A DNA stretch of 64,000 nucleotides from Bimastos eiseni (GCA_959347315.1 OY365810.1:6673782-6737781); one strand, 5' to 3'. Numbered from the stretch's first letter, positions 1 to 12,100 are shown. Notes: a model not told the origin generated them from the sequence alone. Translations and numbers: made by a program.

Positions 1-593
1 TTTTACATTAGAAGGTAATATCTGCATTATGTTTTTTACATTAGAAGGTAATATCTGCATTATGTTTTTTACATTAGAAGGTAATATCTGCATTATGTTT
101 TTTACATTAGAAGGTAATATCTGCATTATGTTTTTTACATTAGAAGGTAATATCTGCATTATGTTTTTTACATTAGAAGGTAATATCTGCATTATGTTTT
201 TTACATTAGAAGGTAATATCTGCATTATGTTTTTTACATTAGAAGGTAATATCTGCATTATGTTTTTTACATTAGAAGGTAATATCTGCATTATGTTTTT
301 TACATTAGAAGGTAATATCTGCATTATGTTTTTTACATTAGAAGGTAATATCTGCATTATGTTTTTTACATTAGAAGGTAATATCTGCATTATGTTTTTT
401 ACATTAGAAGGTAATATCTGCATTATGTTTTTTACATTAGAAGGTAATATCTGCATTATGTTTTTTACATTAGAAGGTAATATCTGCATTATGTTTTTTA
501 CATTAGAAGGTAATATCTGCATTATGTTTTTTTACATTATAAGGTAATATCTGCATTATGTTTTTTACATTAGAAGGTAATATCTGCATTATG
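1..593 (+). repeat. 33-bp minisatellite built from a splice acceptor
   Basis: About 17 near-identical full 33-bp units (plus a partial one at the window edge) run up to the ankyrin exon. Each unit reads pyrimidine tract, ACATTAG, then AAGGTAATATCTGCATTATG. The true exon boundary at 641/642 reads T-tract, ATGTAG, then GAAGGTAATACTCCTCTGC. The unit is therefore the intron 3' end plus the exon start with a 4-base deletion. One unit near 527 has an extra T and TTAT in place of TTAG, and the last one before the exon is badly decayed. Because 33 is divisible by 3, an 11-residue repeat is open throughout, but this is a by-product and not a gene. The array probably continues left of the window. Confidence 0.95.
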
Positions 594-641
594 TTTTTTA
601 TGTATAAAAAATACTATCTGCTTTTTATTTTTTTTATGTAG

Positions 642-815
642 GAAGGTAATACTCCTCTGCATTATGCTGTCTTTGGTAAACACAAGGACTGTGTGCGTCT
701 TCTTCTGGAGTCTGGAGCTGATCTTACGATCAAAAACTTCGATGCATTGACTCCCACTGATCTTGCGCACAAACTTCGAAACAATGAGAGTAAGCAGCGG
801 CGAATTTCTACTTAA
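642..815 (+). CDS. Ankyrin-repeat protein, terminal coding exon (partial gene)
   Basis: The exon opens after a T-rich tract and ATGTAG at 641 and reads to TAA at 813-815, giving 57 residues. It contains one almost complete ankyrin repeat, with the TPLHYAV helix start, then CVRLLLESGADLTIKN and the LTPTDLA start of the next repeat. It ends in a short basic tail (residues KQRRIST). Ankyrin repeats mediate protein-protein contacts, so the rest of the protein, left of the window, is needed to name the gene. The intron immediately upstream is occupied by the 33-bp array made from this exon's own boundary, which offers many competing acceptor-like sites. I see no canonical AATAAA close downstream, so the 3' UTR length is unknown. 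Confidence 0.85.
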   Translation, partial: EGNTPLHYAVFGKHKDCVRLLLESGADLTIKNFDALTPTDLAHKLRNNESKQRRIST

Positions 816-3400
816 TTGTCTTAAAATATGGCTTTTCTATTTTGATGCGTTCTGAAATTTTTTGAATGTATTTGTATTACCTAAAGTGATTTCATTATAT
901 ATTTTTAAGTGTTCTACATTGGAGATCAAGCAGCACCATTTTTCTCTATTTTTTGCCTTTTCCTTGATTTCTTTATTTTCCTCATTTGTTCTTTTATGTG
1001 TCATACAGTCTAACATCATATATGTCTTGGTCATGTTGGTGCTCTTTCTTCCCTTCAATTCTTCCTTTATGTTGTCCTTAGGAGCCAGTTTTCATGCAAT
1101 GTGTTTGGCCAATCCATCTCATTTTGTATATCCTAATTCTGTTAAGGGTTATCTTGTATTACCTTGTTTTGTGGTGACCATTGATCAACGATCCTGCACC
1201 AGTTTCAAGTTGCAAAACTTTGCTGGCTTTTTTAGTCCGTAATGCGGATTTTTCTTCTCCATGCCCACATTTTGTGCTTGTTAAAAATTTTCCTTAATGT
1301 CAAACCAATGGACACAAAATATTGATGCTTTGAACTTCATATTATGGGAAGGTTCAGTCCAATCGTCAGTGAGTGCAGCTGCTGGTAATTGTAACAAGAT
1401 ATTGGTGAAACTAATCAGCTAATTGCAATGCTAGTCTATTGTTGATGCTTATTTTCAGAAGTTCATAAAATTATTCTCAGATTAAGTCCTACAAAAGTCA
1501 ACAGTGGAGCTCAACCAACAGTTTCCTTTCCACTGTTGTCCCTATTTTTATGCACAGGGTATTGTGTTCTTAGTTGCAGAGTTTACTGGTAGCACACAGG
1601 TCAAAGTAAGATTGTGAAATGCCTTTCTTGACAGGTAATCCAACCCTTGACCTTTGTATTAGCTTCAGCCCTGAACACCAATTTCCAGACTTTCTGATAA
1701 GATGTTTATCTATATTGTGCTTGAAATTCGTTATTTCATTTGCTTTAGATGTTTTTCCATTGTAGTGATGAATGTATTTCAAGAGTATATCCTTAGTCTA
1801 TTAAAAAACTGATGGCTCGAGATGCTGGATTCGGCTTTTTCCTATTGCATTGTCATTCAGAAATGGATTTGTCTTGTCAGTCTCTCAGCAAAATGTTCAG
1901 AGAGAGAAGTTCTCACCAACCAAGAAAATGAAGAACACATAATGAACGTCAATATTTGCAACACAATCATGTTCGCCACATCTTCCAAGGTGACTTCGAA
2001 GATGATTTTTGGAGCCAATGCAAAGTGAAGTCTTGTCTACAGGTTGAACATCTATGCACCAGACATTCATAAGCAGTTCCGAACAGCTGACTGGATGTTC
2101 AGAGTTTCTGGACAAAGTTGTGTCGATGGAGTTGACTCGGTAGAGCAATGACAGATGACAGTGTTTGTGGACTCGGTGATGACGCTGACAAGCAGTCCTT
2201 CTCTGGCGGAAGATTTTCCCAAGGGCGGTGAATTTTTCACCTAGGATTCGCAAAAGTCACGAATTTTAGATAGGCCTACTGTCGCAAAATGTAGCATTTT
2301 GCCCATAAATGGCCGCGAAATTCGAAATTTCTCGACACATGTCAAGCGATGTTGATTGGCCTGATTCTTCAGTCTGTATGACAACCAATGTTGTATTGAA
2401 TGTGAAAATCTACCAATGTACGAACTACTTAGTACGATCTGTACTAGAATGATGGCAAACTGTAGCCTGGGATGGCTTTAACAGGTTAAATATGAATAAT
2501 TATATATCAAATTTCGGAAATGAATGAATGAATAAATTATTAGTGAGTGAACAATCTTGCCCAATGAAATCATTGACAAAGGAGGAAGATGAGATTGATT
2601 GTTGATTTAGCATGAAAGTACATAAAAATATTTCATTCTTCAAGATCACCATTAGCATCCTCATCATTGGTTCCTGATGTCTGCCATTTGGCACCAAGGG
2701 GTGAGTATTAAAAAAGAGATCCATTCCCAGGATCAAATATGCCAAAAAAGCAGAGAGGCGGAAACCTATAGAAATAAATATTAAAAATTTCTTTGCCACG
2801 ATAACTTGTTTGTTCCTTGTTCCAAAAACCACTAATGGGCTTGGCCTACTCCAGGTTTTGCCATTTTTTTAAGTAAAGCCAATGAATTTCCATGATATGT
2901 CAAGATTCTGCAATAGCCAACAGTCAAATACAAAAAAGACTAATAATCAACAAAAACAAAAATATAAATAAAGAAGAAGTTATCCAGTCGCAGTCTAAAG
3001 TTACATTTTGAGAGTATTAAACCGACCCCCCAAAGACTAGAAGGAGGGACCTAAAGGTTGAAGTTGGGGTTTAATTAGCCCATGGCTGTGTTTTGGACCA
3101 TCCTGCAATGCTTAAAATAACGGGCCTATGTCTTATGCAGCAGTTAGGGGCCGTCCATTAATGACGTCATGCGCCTAGGGAAGTGGTCAAACATTTGTGA
3201 CGAGGGGAGGTCTACGAAATGCTGTCACATCAAACATAAAAATGCGTTATTTTATTACAAACTGTCTCTCAAAGACGTTCCACTTAATTAGCAATAATTG
3301 TTACCACAATTTAATAAGACTAATTGTGATTATTATATTCTTAATTTTTTGGGCTGTTTACTTTTACACTCGCTGAAGAAAATGAAAAGAGTGTAGGTTG
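816..3400. other. Intergenic and probable 3' UTR sequence, no gene recognised
   Basis: The part nearest 816 is probably the 3' UTR of the ankyrin gene. Open frames at 862-1242 (+), 1897-2253 (-) and 2500-2832 (-) show no motif I recognise and no splice-supported partner exons. At about 3145-3240 there is a hAT-like terminus reading TAGGGGCCGTCCATTAATGA followed by a GACGTCA-type motif. No matching opposite end was found, so this is a fragment or a diverged miniature element. Confidence 0.4.
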
Positions 3401-3403
3401 GTT

Positions 3404-3780
3404 AACCTCCAATACTACCATCCTCTCTTATCTACAATACTCTCACCCTCCCTTACCTCCAAATTGGAGGTAAGGGAGGGTCCCATACGTTTATCCTTCC
3501 TTATCTCCAATACTCTCACTCTCCCTTATCTCCAATACTCTCACTCTCCCTTATCTCCAATACTCTTACCCTCCCTTACCTCCAATACTCTCACTTGGTT
3601 ACCTCCAATACACTCGTCCTTCCTAGCCTCCAATGCTTTCATCCTCCCTTACCTCTAATACTCTCGTCCTCCCTTACCTATATCCAATACTCTCACCATC
3701 CCTTTAGTACCTTATGCCTCCAATGCTCTAATCCTCACTTACCTCCAATACTCTCACCCTCCTTTACCTCCAAGTATTAG
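3404..3780 (+). repeat. Pyrimidine-rich ~22-24-bp minisatellite
   Basis: Sixteen or so imperfect copies of a unit like CCAATACTCTCACCCTCCCTTACCT cover about 380 bp (core TACCTCCAATACTCTC). The open frames through it are repeat artefacts. Near 3460 one pair of copies is inverted, with TACCTCCAAT followed by ATTGGAGGTA, so a small hairpin can form. Confidence 0.85.
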
Positions 3781-3783
3781 TCT

Positions 3784-3960
3784 CGAGTATCGCTGACAGG
3801 CCAAAGAAAAGTATCGCGATGCACATGCGATACCATCAAAACAAAACTATATATCGTGATACTCGCTTGAGTCGCTTCGATATTCAAAAAAGTATCGGCG
3901 ATATCAAGCATTGCGTCGATTGCTTTATCGCGATATTAATAGCCCTGCTTCTCGGAGACA
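3784..3960. mobile_element. Possible TIR miniature element fragment with TATCGCGATA motifs
   Basis: Several copies of ATCGCGAT/TATCGTGATAC-type palindromes occur in about 170 bp, ending in TATTAATAGCCCTG, which resembles one terminus of hAT-type miniature elements. A matching left terminus is not visible, so the call is tentative. Confidence 0.35.
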
Positions 3961-5118
3961 TACTTTTGTGGATAAATGTTACATGGGTTTTTACGATTTT
4001 ACTATGTTTCTTCTGTCCAAGTTATGATTACTTATAAAGGATTGATGGTGGAACAATAATTATTATTTATTAAAATGCACACGAGCTATAAATAATTATG
4101 TTTCACACGATGGCGCTTTGCATTCGGATGACATTCATCTTCCAGACAAGGCATACTATCTCTTTGGTAAATTTTAGTCGTGGACAATTTCTTGATTACT
4201 TTAAGCGTTCTCATCACATGATCTTCGTTAACCTTTTAGGTATTCGCGTCAACTTCATTGGGTAAACACGTAATAATTATTTATTTGGCCTTGTTGTTTA
4301 TGCACTGTGAAATTCTGCAAAACTGGTGTGGTTGGTGGTTGAGCGTCGGAGTAACTTGTAGCCTTACAGAAAAGTAATCGCAATTTTTAGCACTGAAGTT
4401 TCTAAAGCACTACTTTTAAATTAACTGCAAGGCCCCAGATTATTCAGGAACGATGCGTCAAGTCAGAAGGGTTGTCCAAAGATGGCCTGGCAACGCTCTT
4501 ACAGCTAGCTGAACATCATTGGGTATAAAATGCAACCGGGTATGGGTGATCTGTTGCGGCAGGCTGACGAGGAGCACTACAAGTTGAACATGGGCTGCAA
4601 CATTGCGACTTCACTGATGCATGTGACTGATTGTCTAGATTTAGAACGATATCGTACCGTTCCAAATGACCACCATATAGAGTGACATTCTGTATGTATG
4701 CATTGTCAAAAGTTAGCAGCTACATTTTAAATTATAAGAAAATATAAAGCAATTTTTATGTTCATAAAAATGTACTTTTATCAAAAAAATATTCAGCCTA
4801 CAACCAAATAAAAAATATTATTTTGCTCAAAAGTAATTAGCACCACTATCTTATTAGCATTACAGGATAGCTGACTTTATGACATTTCTGTTCGCTATGC
4901 AATGCCAGGCATCAATTGATGATGCTGAGCATGTGTCAGTAAAGGATTTGCTCAGGGTCCAGACTCTGCAACCGTCTAGGGAAGGAGACACGAGCTGATG
5001 CTTTATGAATGAACAATAATCAATATGCTGGCATGCCCCATGGTTGAAACCAAAGTGATGTTGTTTGTTGTAGCTCATAGGAATTGAGGGAGTGTTTAAC
5101 TGGATGCCTTAGAGGACA
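3961..5118. other. Intergenic region upstream of P5CR
   Basis: No gene recognised. Around 4900-5060 there is a weak resemblance to the minus-strand body of the SINE family seen at 12358 and 27393 (GGATTTGCTCAGGGTCC). The P5CR promoter and 5' UTR should lie in the right part of this interval, but I see no clear TATA or initiator element. Confidence 0.35.
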
Positions 5119-8100
5119 ATGGAGAATGCACAGCGCGTCCTTCGACCTCCGAGCATCGAAGATGTCGACCTCAAGATCGGATTCATTGGAGCAGGACGCA
5201 TGGCACAGGCACTCAGCAAGGGATTCTCTAACTCAGGTCATCTGATGTTAGATGAGATGGGGTCATAGGGCAGAGGTCACTGGAAAATAGCTCAGTGAAG
5301 GGCATTGCCACTATAAGCTCTTGAACCCATGTCATATTAGAGTTATACTTTGATGAATTTATATTTGCTTTGCATGCATACATATTAAACAATATTGAAT
5401 ACATACATTAATCCACATATATACGTGCAGAGCACTAGAAAGGCAGACGGACTGACCAGGGGCCTCTGAGTGATGGAGGCAAATCCCCGGTTCCAAGTGC
5501 CAGATGGGCAGAATGTTACTCACTAAGATGGAAAAAATTCCCCCTAGCTGAAATTGGAGGCATTTGCCTCCAGACCACCCTATCTGGACGTCGACTTCTT
5601 TCATAGAATAGATGGTGGAGAGTAGTTAATTAGTGTCAGATTCTTGTTAATTAAATTTATTATAATTAGTACCTAACTTTCTACCACCTAAACAGAGCTC
5701 TGATGCTGTTGACTTGAAGTGTTCATGATTCTTGATTGTGTTTAGGTCTGGTTAAAGTTGGAAACATGATGTGCAGTGATGTCAACCAGGAGATGCTCGA
5801 CCTCATTTCGGTATCCTCTTCCCAATATGACATTTCATAGTTACTAGTATATGAACTAATTTTGCATTAGTTTTACATGTGTGGGACCTTTTTTATCAAT
5901 GAAGCTGACTTGTGACTTGGATGTCTTGTGACTTGGATGTCTTGTGACTTGGATGTCTTGTGACTTGGATGTCTTGTGACTTGGATGTCTTGTACTATGC
6001 TTAAATGAAAGTCATACTTACAACTTATAGCGTTTGTACTTACTTTAATTGGAATTTATGACTGTAGCCATATAAGTAAGGTCCCAATAATATAATTTAA
6101 TATAAGAATAATTAGTAAATTACTAGATTGATTGTGTTTTAAATTGCAATTGTCTGCTTTGATGTAATGTAATAAACAGATTCATGATGATTGATCGATG
6201 GATTGAAGACCCGTGGTTTACAATGCACTCTTGATATCTGTTTCCCAAAGAATGTAGGAAACTTTTCTTTGCTGATCTTTGGAAATAAGGTCTTTGGATT
6301 GTTGTTTTTGTGGCATCATTATTATTATAACTATTTGTTTTTGCTGAGGTGAATATCATCCCTCAGGCTTACTAAGATTTGTTATAGCATATTTCTTGCA
6401 TGGATAGTTATTAAAATGAATATTACTATATTTTTATTGATGTTATTATTACCATTTTTACTCTTCTGTGATTTTCAGGAAAGATTTGTTGTGGCATTTT
6501 TTAAGATGGCTAGTTTTTATTAATATTACTATATTTGCTATTGATATTATTATTATCATTATGGTGTTTGTGTGTTGGGTGTGTAGGGGTCGGTTGGAAT
6601 TGGTACGACCAAAGATAACCTGGAGGTAGTGAAGAGTAGTGATGTCATTGTACTGGCTGTGAAGCCCAATCTCGTGTCGACTGTTCTTAAAGACATCGCG
6701 AAGATCATTCATATGAATCACCTCGTCGTTTCAATTGCTGCCGGGATCACAATTCACCAAATTGAAAAAGTAATAGAGCCGCGTAGAATCCATGCTTCGT
6801 TTTTGGTCTTGTCTGTCAGACGTTCAAGACCACTTATTTCTAAACACAATTTTCAGAACGTTCGCTATCTTAATGATTTTTCTTCTTTTTTTTCACATAT
6901 TTATATTCTACTGTTACTTCATTCATTCATTTTGAAGATTTATTTAGAACCTTTTCAAGAGACCTACTCAGAGGCACTATCAGTCAGGCTGCAGCCAAGC
7001 AAAAAGACTTTAGGATACAATAGAAGGCTGGCAGATTGTTCCTAGAGAGTATGCGCAGCACTAGCGGAAGTCTATTCCAAATGAAGGTCCCATGACCGAG
7101 AAGGTTTGGTGCTGCTTAATCGAGGATCGAGCTTGTGGGACCAGTAGCTCCCCCATCCATATAGTACGTACGCAAAAAATCAAATTTTCGGATCCCCTTC
7201 CCCTGTTACAACACGTACATTTCTACATTTCGTTTACCCTGTATGTACATTTGAGCTCTACTTTTATGTTTTCGTGTATCTCTATCATTCTACCTCTATT
7301 TCCAATTCTCACTGTGTTCTAATTTTCCTCTTAGTTTACTAAATTCCTTCTGCTGTGTGTCTAATTGTATGTCTGCGTGACTCTTTCGTCTGTCTGCCTG
7401 TGTAGGTTCTCCCTCCTGGCTCCCGGGTGATCCGCGTGATGCCCAACACTCCAGCGCTCGTCCAGTGTGGTGCGTCCGTCTTCTCCTGTGGCAGCAACTC
7501 CTGCTCTGAGGATGAGATCCTTGTTAAGCAACTCTTCTCAAGCATTGGCTTCTGTGCTCAGCTGCCAGAGAAGCATCTTGATGCAGTGACTGGGCTCAGT
7601 GGAAGTGGACCGGCCTATGTGAGTCCGGATAACAGTTCCATTCATTATTATTAAATGTACATTAAATAGACTATGCAAGTTACATTGCAAGTACACTTCA
7701 GTCTCAGTATAACATGCCTTGTGATAATATGTGGGGTGGACCGGCCTGTATGAGCCTGGACAACATTTGCCATCCATTGTTAGTTTATATACATTATACA
7801 GTTACGAACTACATTACAAGTACACTTGAGGCTCAGTATAAGATGCCTTGTTATACTATGTGGGAGTGGACCAGCCTATGTGAGTCTGAGCCACATTTAC
7901 CGTTCATTATTATTTCACATTAATGCTCCTGAGTAGTTACCTTGAAGGGCTGCATCGTCATTATTATTATTAGTTTTATTATTAGTTTTATTGTGCATTT
8001 TCTAATTGCCACTAACTAAAGACTAACATTCAAACAATGCTGCTGGGCTATTGTCAGTGTGGAACTTGCTCTTGATCCGTACACAATTATAGCCATCTCA

Positions 8101-9658
8101 GGATTTAAATTTGGGGACTCAAGACCATACTATCCACACTGTATTATATTATAAATGGATCCATGTAGTACAAGGTGGGTGGTCAAAGAGGTGGCTGCCA
8201 TGTCCCAATTTATGTTGCTATGTCTCTCTATGGTTTTATGGCAAATTCATCTACAATGAAAGGGAAAGAATGTGCAAAAGTTCTAAACAGTGGAGTAAAG
8301 ATAAGAGAGTAAGAGTTAATACAAGTTACTTTGGCACATATTTCAAAAGTGTTAATTGTGAGTGAGGTGTAAATTGTGAATATGTGGTGTCTTTATTTAG
8401 GGTTTTATAGCTATCGAGGCTTTGGCCGATGGAGGAGTAAAGATGGGTTTACCGCGCGATGTGGCTCAGAAACTGGCGGCTCAAACCCTCATGGTTAGTT
8501 CCTACTTACCTACTTACTTGTATATGGTTATATTTTGCCATTTACATATGAACAGGTAAGTTTGTGTGCTATTTAGATATAGTGACCACATGTTTTCTTC
8601 TAGTTAAGGTTTTTACTGCTCAGGCAAACACATAAATTATTATTAGTACAAATAAATACTCTCATTTATATCTTGAGACCTTTGAAAACTCCAGAGAAAT
8701 AAAATGTCTGGGCTTGTGAAATTCGTAAAGCCCCGGCACACGGAAAATGATGACGTAAAAGCACGTACTGGATGACAACTGGTAGGCTTTGGATAATATG
8801 TGACATTTCTCTTGCATCTCCATAATACTAGACTTCGGGTGCCCCATAATTAAAGTAAGCCAGAAATCCCAGTGATGTTAATTATTACATCTGTCAATTT
8901 AAAAATTACATCAAATTTCCAGGTGCTTTACTTGTGAATATTACAGGTTGTGTATGACTGCAGGGATTCAACAGTAAAGCTTATTTATCTCTGCTGATAG
9001 GCATACATGGTTTCATATATGTACATATATCATATCGTATTTCATTTGGTAATCCAGAAAGTCAATTAACATGAAGTACGTACATACTTACCTACTATCC
9101 TACATACATAGTAAATATTCGTTAATGAATTTCAGAATCATAATGAGAGCAATTTATTCCTCTGATAATTTAAAAGAACTAATACAGACTAAGTTATTAT
9201 CATCGACTAATATAGAAGTTGAGAGTAACGATATTCTGTTAAAAGGTTTGAGACAAGTAAGTAAAATGCCTTTTATTAGCATTTGACGAGGGCTCATGCA
9301 TGACAAGCAGGGTGTACATTCCGGTATCAAACAAACACTGTTTTGCAAAAGCTAACAGCTACAAAAAAAACTAGCAAGACTAAAAATCTATTGGCACCAC
9401 AATTATAATGGTAATGGTGCTTGCATGCAATGACAACAGACTGATATCTTGTTCTCCTAGGGTGCAGCGAAAATGGTCCTGGACACTGGGAAACATCCGG
9501 GGGAACTGAAAGACGAAGTCTGCTCACCAGGGGGCACAACTATTGCTGGGGTTCACCACTTGGAGGTTCACGGCTATCGTGCGGCCTTGATTGGAGCCGT
9601 GGAGGCTGCATCAAAGAGATCTCAGGAACTGGCTAAATACGGGGACGAGGACAGATGA
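5119..9658 (+). CDS. PYCR: Pyrroline-5-carboxylate reductase (P5CR), complete, six exons
   Basis: Catalyses the last step of proline synthesis, the NAD(P)H-dependent reduction of pyrroline-5-carboxylate to proline. Exons are 5119-5236, 5746-5810, 6587-6769, 7406-7618, 8401-8493 and 9461-9658. All join in phase, giving 289 aa. The Rossmann motif [14 protein letters not shown] lies at residues 19-32, [13 protein letters not shown] starts exon 4, and the family signature GLSGSGPAY ends exon 4 at residue 193. Exon 5 gives [14 protein letters not shown], and exon 6 holds SPGGTTIAG, which belongs to the C-terminal dimerisation helices. The first ATG precedes the Rossmann strand by 18 residues. No long C-terminal extension follows the last helix, so the protein is closer in length to PYCR3 than to PYCR1/2, but I did not resolve which paralogue it is. 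The intron after exon 4 carries duplicated copies of the exon-4 donor. Confidence 0.96.
5425..5600 (-). repeat. Dispersed short repeat, copy 1 (P5CR intron 1)
   Basis: Contains GGAGGCAAATCCCCGG, CTTGGAACC (on the minus strand) and GGAGGCATTTGCCTCC, a near-perfect palindrome, and ends with ATCTGGACGTC. The reverse complement aligns with 28793-28915, which shares CGTCCAGATAGGG, ACTTGGAACCAGGGTATTTG and CCATCA. It is a short dispersed element of about 150 bp, either SINE-like or a miniature DNA transposon. Confidence 0.6.
5911..5990 (+). repeat. 16-bp tandem repeat, five copies
   Basis: Five perfect copies of TGTGACTTGGATGTCT lie in P5CR intron 2. They are identical, so the expansion is recent. 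Confidence 0.95.
6925..7160 (-). mobile_element. Decayed non-LTR retrotransposon 3' fragment (P5CR intron 3)
   Basis: The minus strand gives a broken frame with [16 protein letters not shown], matching the AFAIVGPRVWNNLPS region near the C terminus of the reverse transcriptase in the better copy at 14860-15893. The 3' end runs into ATTCATTCATT repeats. It is heavily mutated and surely inactive. Confidence 0.6.
7607..7920 (+). repeat. ~130-bp tandem duplication containing the P5CR exon-4 donor
   Basis: The exon-4 end and donor GGACCGGCCTATGTGAGTC at 7607 recur at 7738 (GGACCGGCCTGTATGAGCC) and 7868 (GGACCAGCCTATGTGAGTC), spaced 131 and 130 bp. Sequences between them match as well (TACACTT, CTCAGTATAA, ATGCCTTGT). 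The second copy has lost the GT of the donor; the third retains it. Only the first is attached to an open exon. Confidence 0.85.
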
Positions 9659-10321
9659 ACAAAGGCCAAGAACTAAGGACAAAAGTGATTCTTAGTAACT
9701 TGGTGATGAATAGCTTCTTTATATTACTGGTAAACTTTTGATGTGATCTAGTGTAATCACTTCTATTATTATATCGTGTTCATTTATTGCCAAAGTCTTC
9801 AGGTGGTGGTTGTTTCAGTTGAAAGTGCAATCAAAAGTTAGAATTTATTGGAATAGCCAGGTCGATTATGTGATTTTTGGTTGGGGAACTTGTTTGTGGT
9901 CATATATTTGCATTTGCCCAATGGACAGGTTGAGAGAGAAGAAGAGAGAAGAAGAGAGAATTTGTTCTGCATAGATTACTGAAGAAGGTTGTATTAATTT
10001 GTTCCATCATTGTGATTTCTGTCGTTTTAAATGTGATTTGCAATTCTTTAGATAATTTATTTGATTTTCATTTAAGTCGCTGGTATAGTGATTTTTTAAA
10101 TTCACTTTGATTCCAATATAATTGTATTGAGCCATTTTTCTTGACGACTTTGTCAATTACTTCTAGCATAGAACAAGTACGTGTGATTTAATATTGATGA
10201 TTTCACATTAAGGAAGTCGTGTTTATGGTCTGTGGTAATAGCTGTCTACTGTTCTTGATGTTTTGGTTGAATTGGACTCAATGTGTTGCCTTAGACTGTT
10301 TGTAGTTGCTGGAATGAACTA

Positions 10322-10327
10322 AATAAA
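10322..10327 (+). other. Probable P5CR polyadenylation signal
   Basis: AATAAA lies 664 bases after the P5CR stop codon, followed by a GT-rich stretch. No earlier canonical signal is seen, so the 3' UTR is probably about 0.7 kb. Confidence 0.6.
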
Positions 10328-10869
10328 CAGTGCAGATGCTCTGTCTGACTTGTTTAATGTTAGGGTTGATATGCCCAGTATTCCAATTTTGCCACATCGG
10401 TTAGAGAGTGGGCAGATCGTGACATGCCTCCAGATGCTGGCTTATTTAAGAGATTCAACATTTTGACGACGAGAGTACTAAAAGCGAATGGGAAACAAAT
10501 GTAGCTTGTTGTTAAGGTTTCAAATCTCTAAGTGGTCTGTACACGAAGACCTTGATCAAAGTTGATGCTCATTCAAACGACTAGCGGTGGTTTAGGCTCT
10601 CGCCCGATCAGACGCGGATATTTCAGAGAGGGGACAGTCCCTCCAAAGGGTGAAGGGGATGGAGCTGCTCATGTCCTCCCAATATTTCGTAAAAAGTTCT
10701 TGAATAGTATAAATTTTACAATGTTTATTTGCTGCATCAATGTGTTCAGAAATTGAAATTGTTACTGACCTGTCCCCCTACCCCAGGACCAACTCTCCAC
10801 CTTTGCACAAAATCGTATTCAGATCCAGTCATTGGTAAAGGAATGCTAATGTAGATACTTAAAAATAAT

Positions 10870-12100
10870 ACTTTGATCTATCCAGCTTCTATTTGCAGTC
10901 TTCTTTTCATCGATCCCGGCTCCATTTAAGCTACAGTTGGTCATCTATTCATGTCAAATAATAAAATACGCGGAAATACATCATTATGCTATGAAATAAT
11001 AAAATATGCCTAAATGCACGTTTGTCCAGTTCGGTACGGACAACGAGTGCATGTAAGAAGTACTAACAACCGTGAAAAAGATTTAAGGTAAGCGCTATAA
11101 ACGCTTTCTGTAAACAATGAACGTGAAACAAGTGGCTAGCGATAATAAGAGAGGTGTTTACTTTTACTGAATGTTTTTCAATTTGAAAATCAGCTGCATC
11201 GTGCAATATTATTATGATGATGCATTTAAAAGTCGTTGTATAATATAACTCTCACAAAGCGGACACTGGTTGCGTGAATCACTTTGGAAACATTTGACTG
11301 AAACTTTGTAAATTCAACAAGTAATACTAATGCATGGCGGTATATTTAACGCGTGGTGTTTCTGCGGTTAATAGTTATCGTCACGCAACGTATGGAAATA
11401 TTACTTCTGCGGCGGAAGACTTTCTCGTATTTCATTTAATGAGTCCTTACCACGACCGACCCTCACAACGCTCAATCTAACCCTAACCGATCCTCACATC
11501 AGCAATTAAGAGATGTTCCATATTCTTAACAATGCGCATGCGCCAAAAGTTGCGCATACTCACAGACCGGTACGGATTTAATAAGTTGCTTTAAAACTCA
11601 CAAAACTTTGCCTGGTTATCTTTAGCACAGAAAATAGTATCTAGAAGGCGCCGGTAAATGTGTATTGTAGCGTATATCATCACTGACTGTATCGTCCACG
11701 TGTATATTAGCGTATTTTGTTTGTTTGACGTAAATAGATGTCAACTGTAGCTTAAATGGATCGATGAGAAAAAGACTGTGCAAGTAGAAACTGGATTGAT
11801 AAGAAAAAATATATCTAAATAGAAGCTTGATCGATGAAAAGGATCATTTGCTTAAGCAGAAGCTGGATTGATTAAATGAATTGTGCAAGCTACTTAGTAA
11901 ATAATCCGTACCCGTGCTCAAAGGTCTTCCGTTGAGGAGTTGTGTTGAAAATATTAAAGATATTAGATTTATGAAAATAATCCTTACTTACATGGAATTT
12001 TAAATGATGAAAAACGTTGTGTGTGAGTAGAAGTTAGATTGATTAAACTATATTATAGCATAAGTAGAAAATGGATGAATGAATAAATTATGGTGTTGGC
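10870..12100. mobile_element. Foldback-like element with inverted arms made of subrepeats
   Basis: The arm at about 10870-10950 reads, in reverse complement, as CAACTGTAGCTTAAATGGA, then a CGATGA motif, AAGACTG and AGAAGCTGGATAGAT. The arm starting at about 11731 reads AATAGATGTCAACTGTAGC, TTAAATGGATCGATGAGAA, AAGACTG and AGAAACTGGATTGAT. The two arms are clear inverted repeats around a loop of about 780 bp. The right arm continues to about 12100 as degenerate copies of AGAAGCTGGATTGATGAA. No open frame with a transposase was recognised in the loop. Arms made of tandem subrepeats are characteristic of foldback transposons. Confidence 0.6.

Noticed and set aside
29..547. 172-residue open frame in the 33-bp array as a repetitive protein gene
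   Set aside because: It exists only because the unit is 33 bp with no stop. It is intronic, copies a splice boundary, and has no independent coding support.
1..593. CRISPR-like array
   Set aside because: The units are contiguous, without unique spacers, and the DNA is eukaryotic.
862..1242. 126-residue frame as a gene
   Set aside because: No recognisable motif and no splice partners; it lies in probable 3' UTR/intergenic sequence.
1897..2253. 118-residue minus-strand frame
   Set aside because: His/Cys-rich by composition but no family match and no flanking exons; coding not supported.
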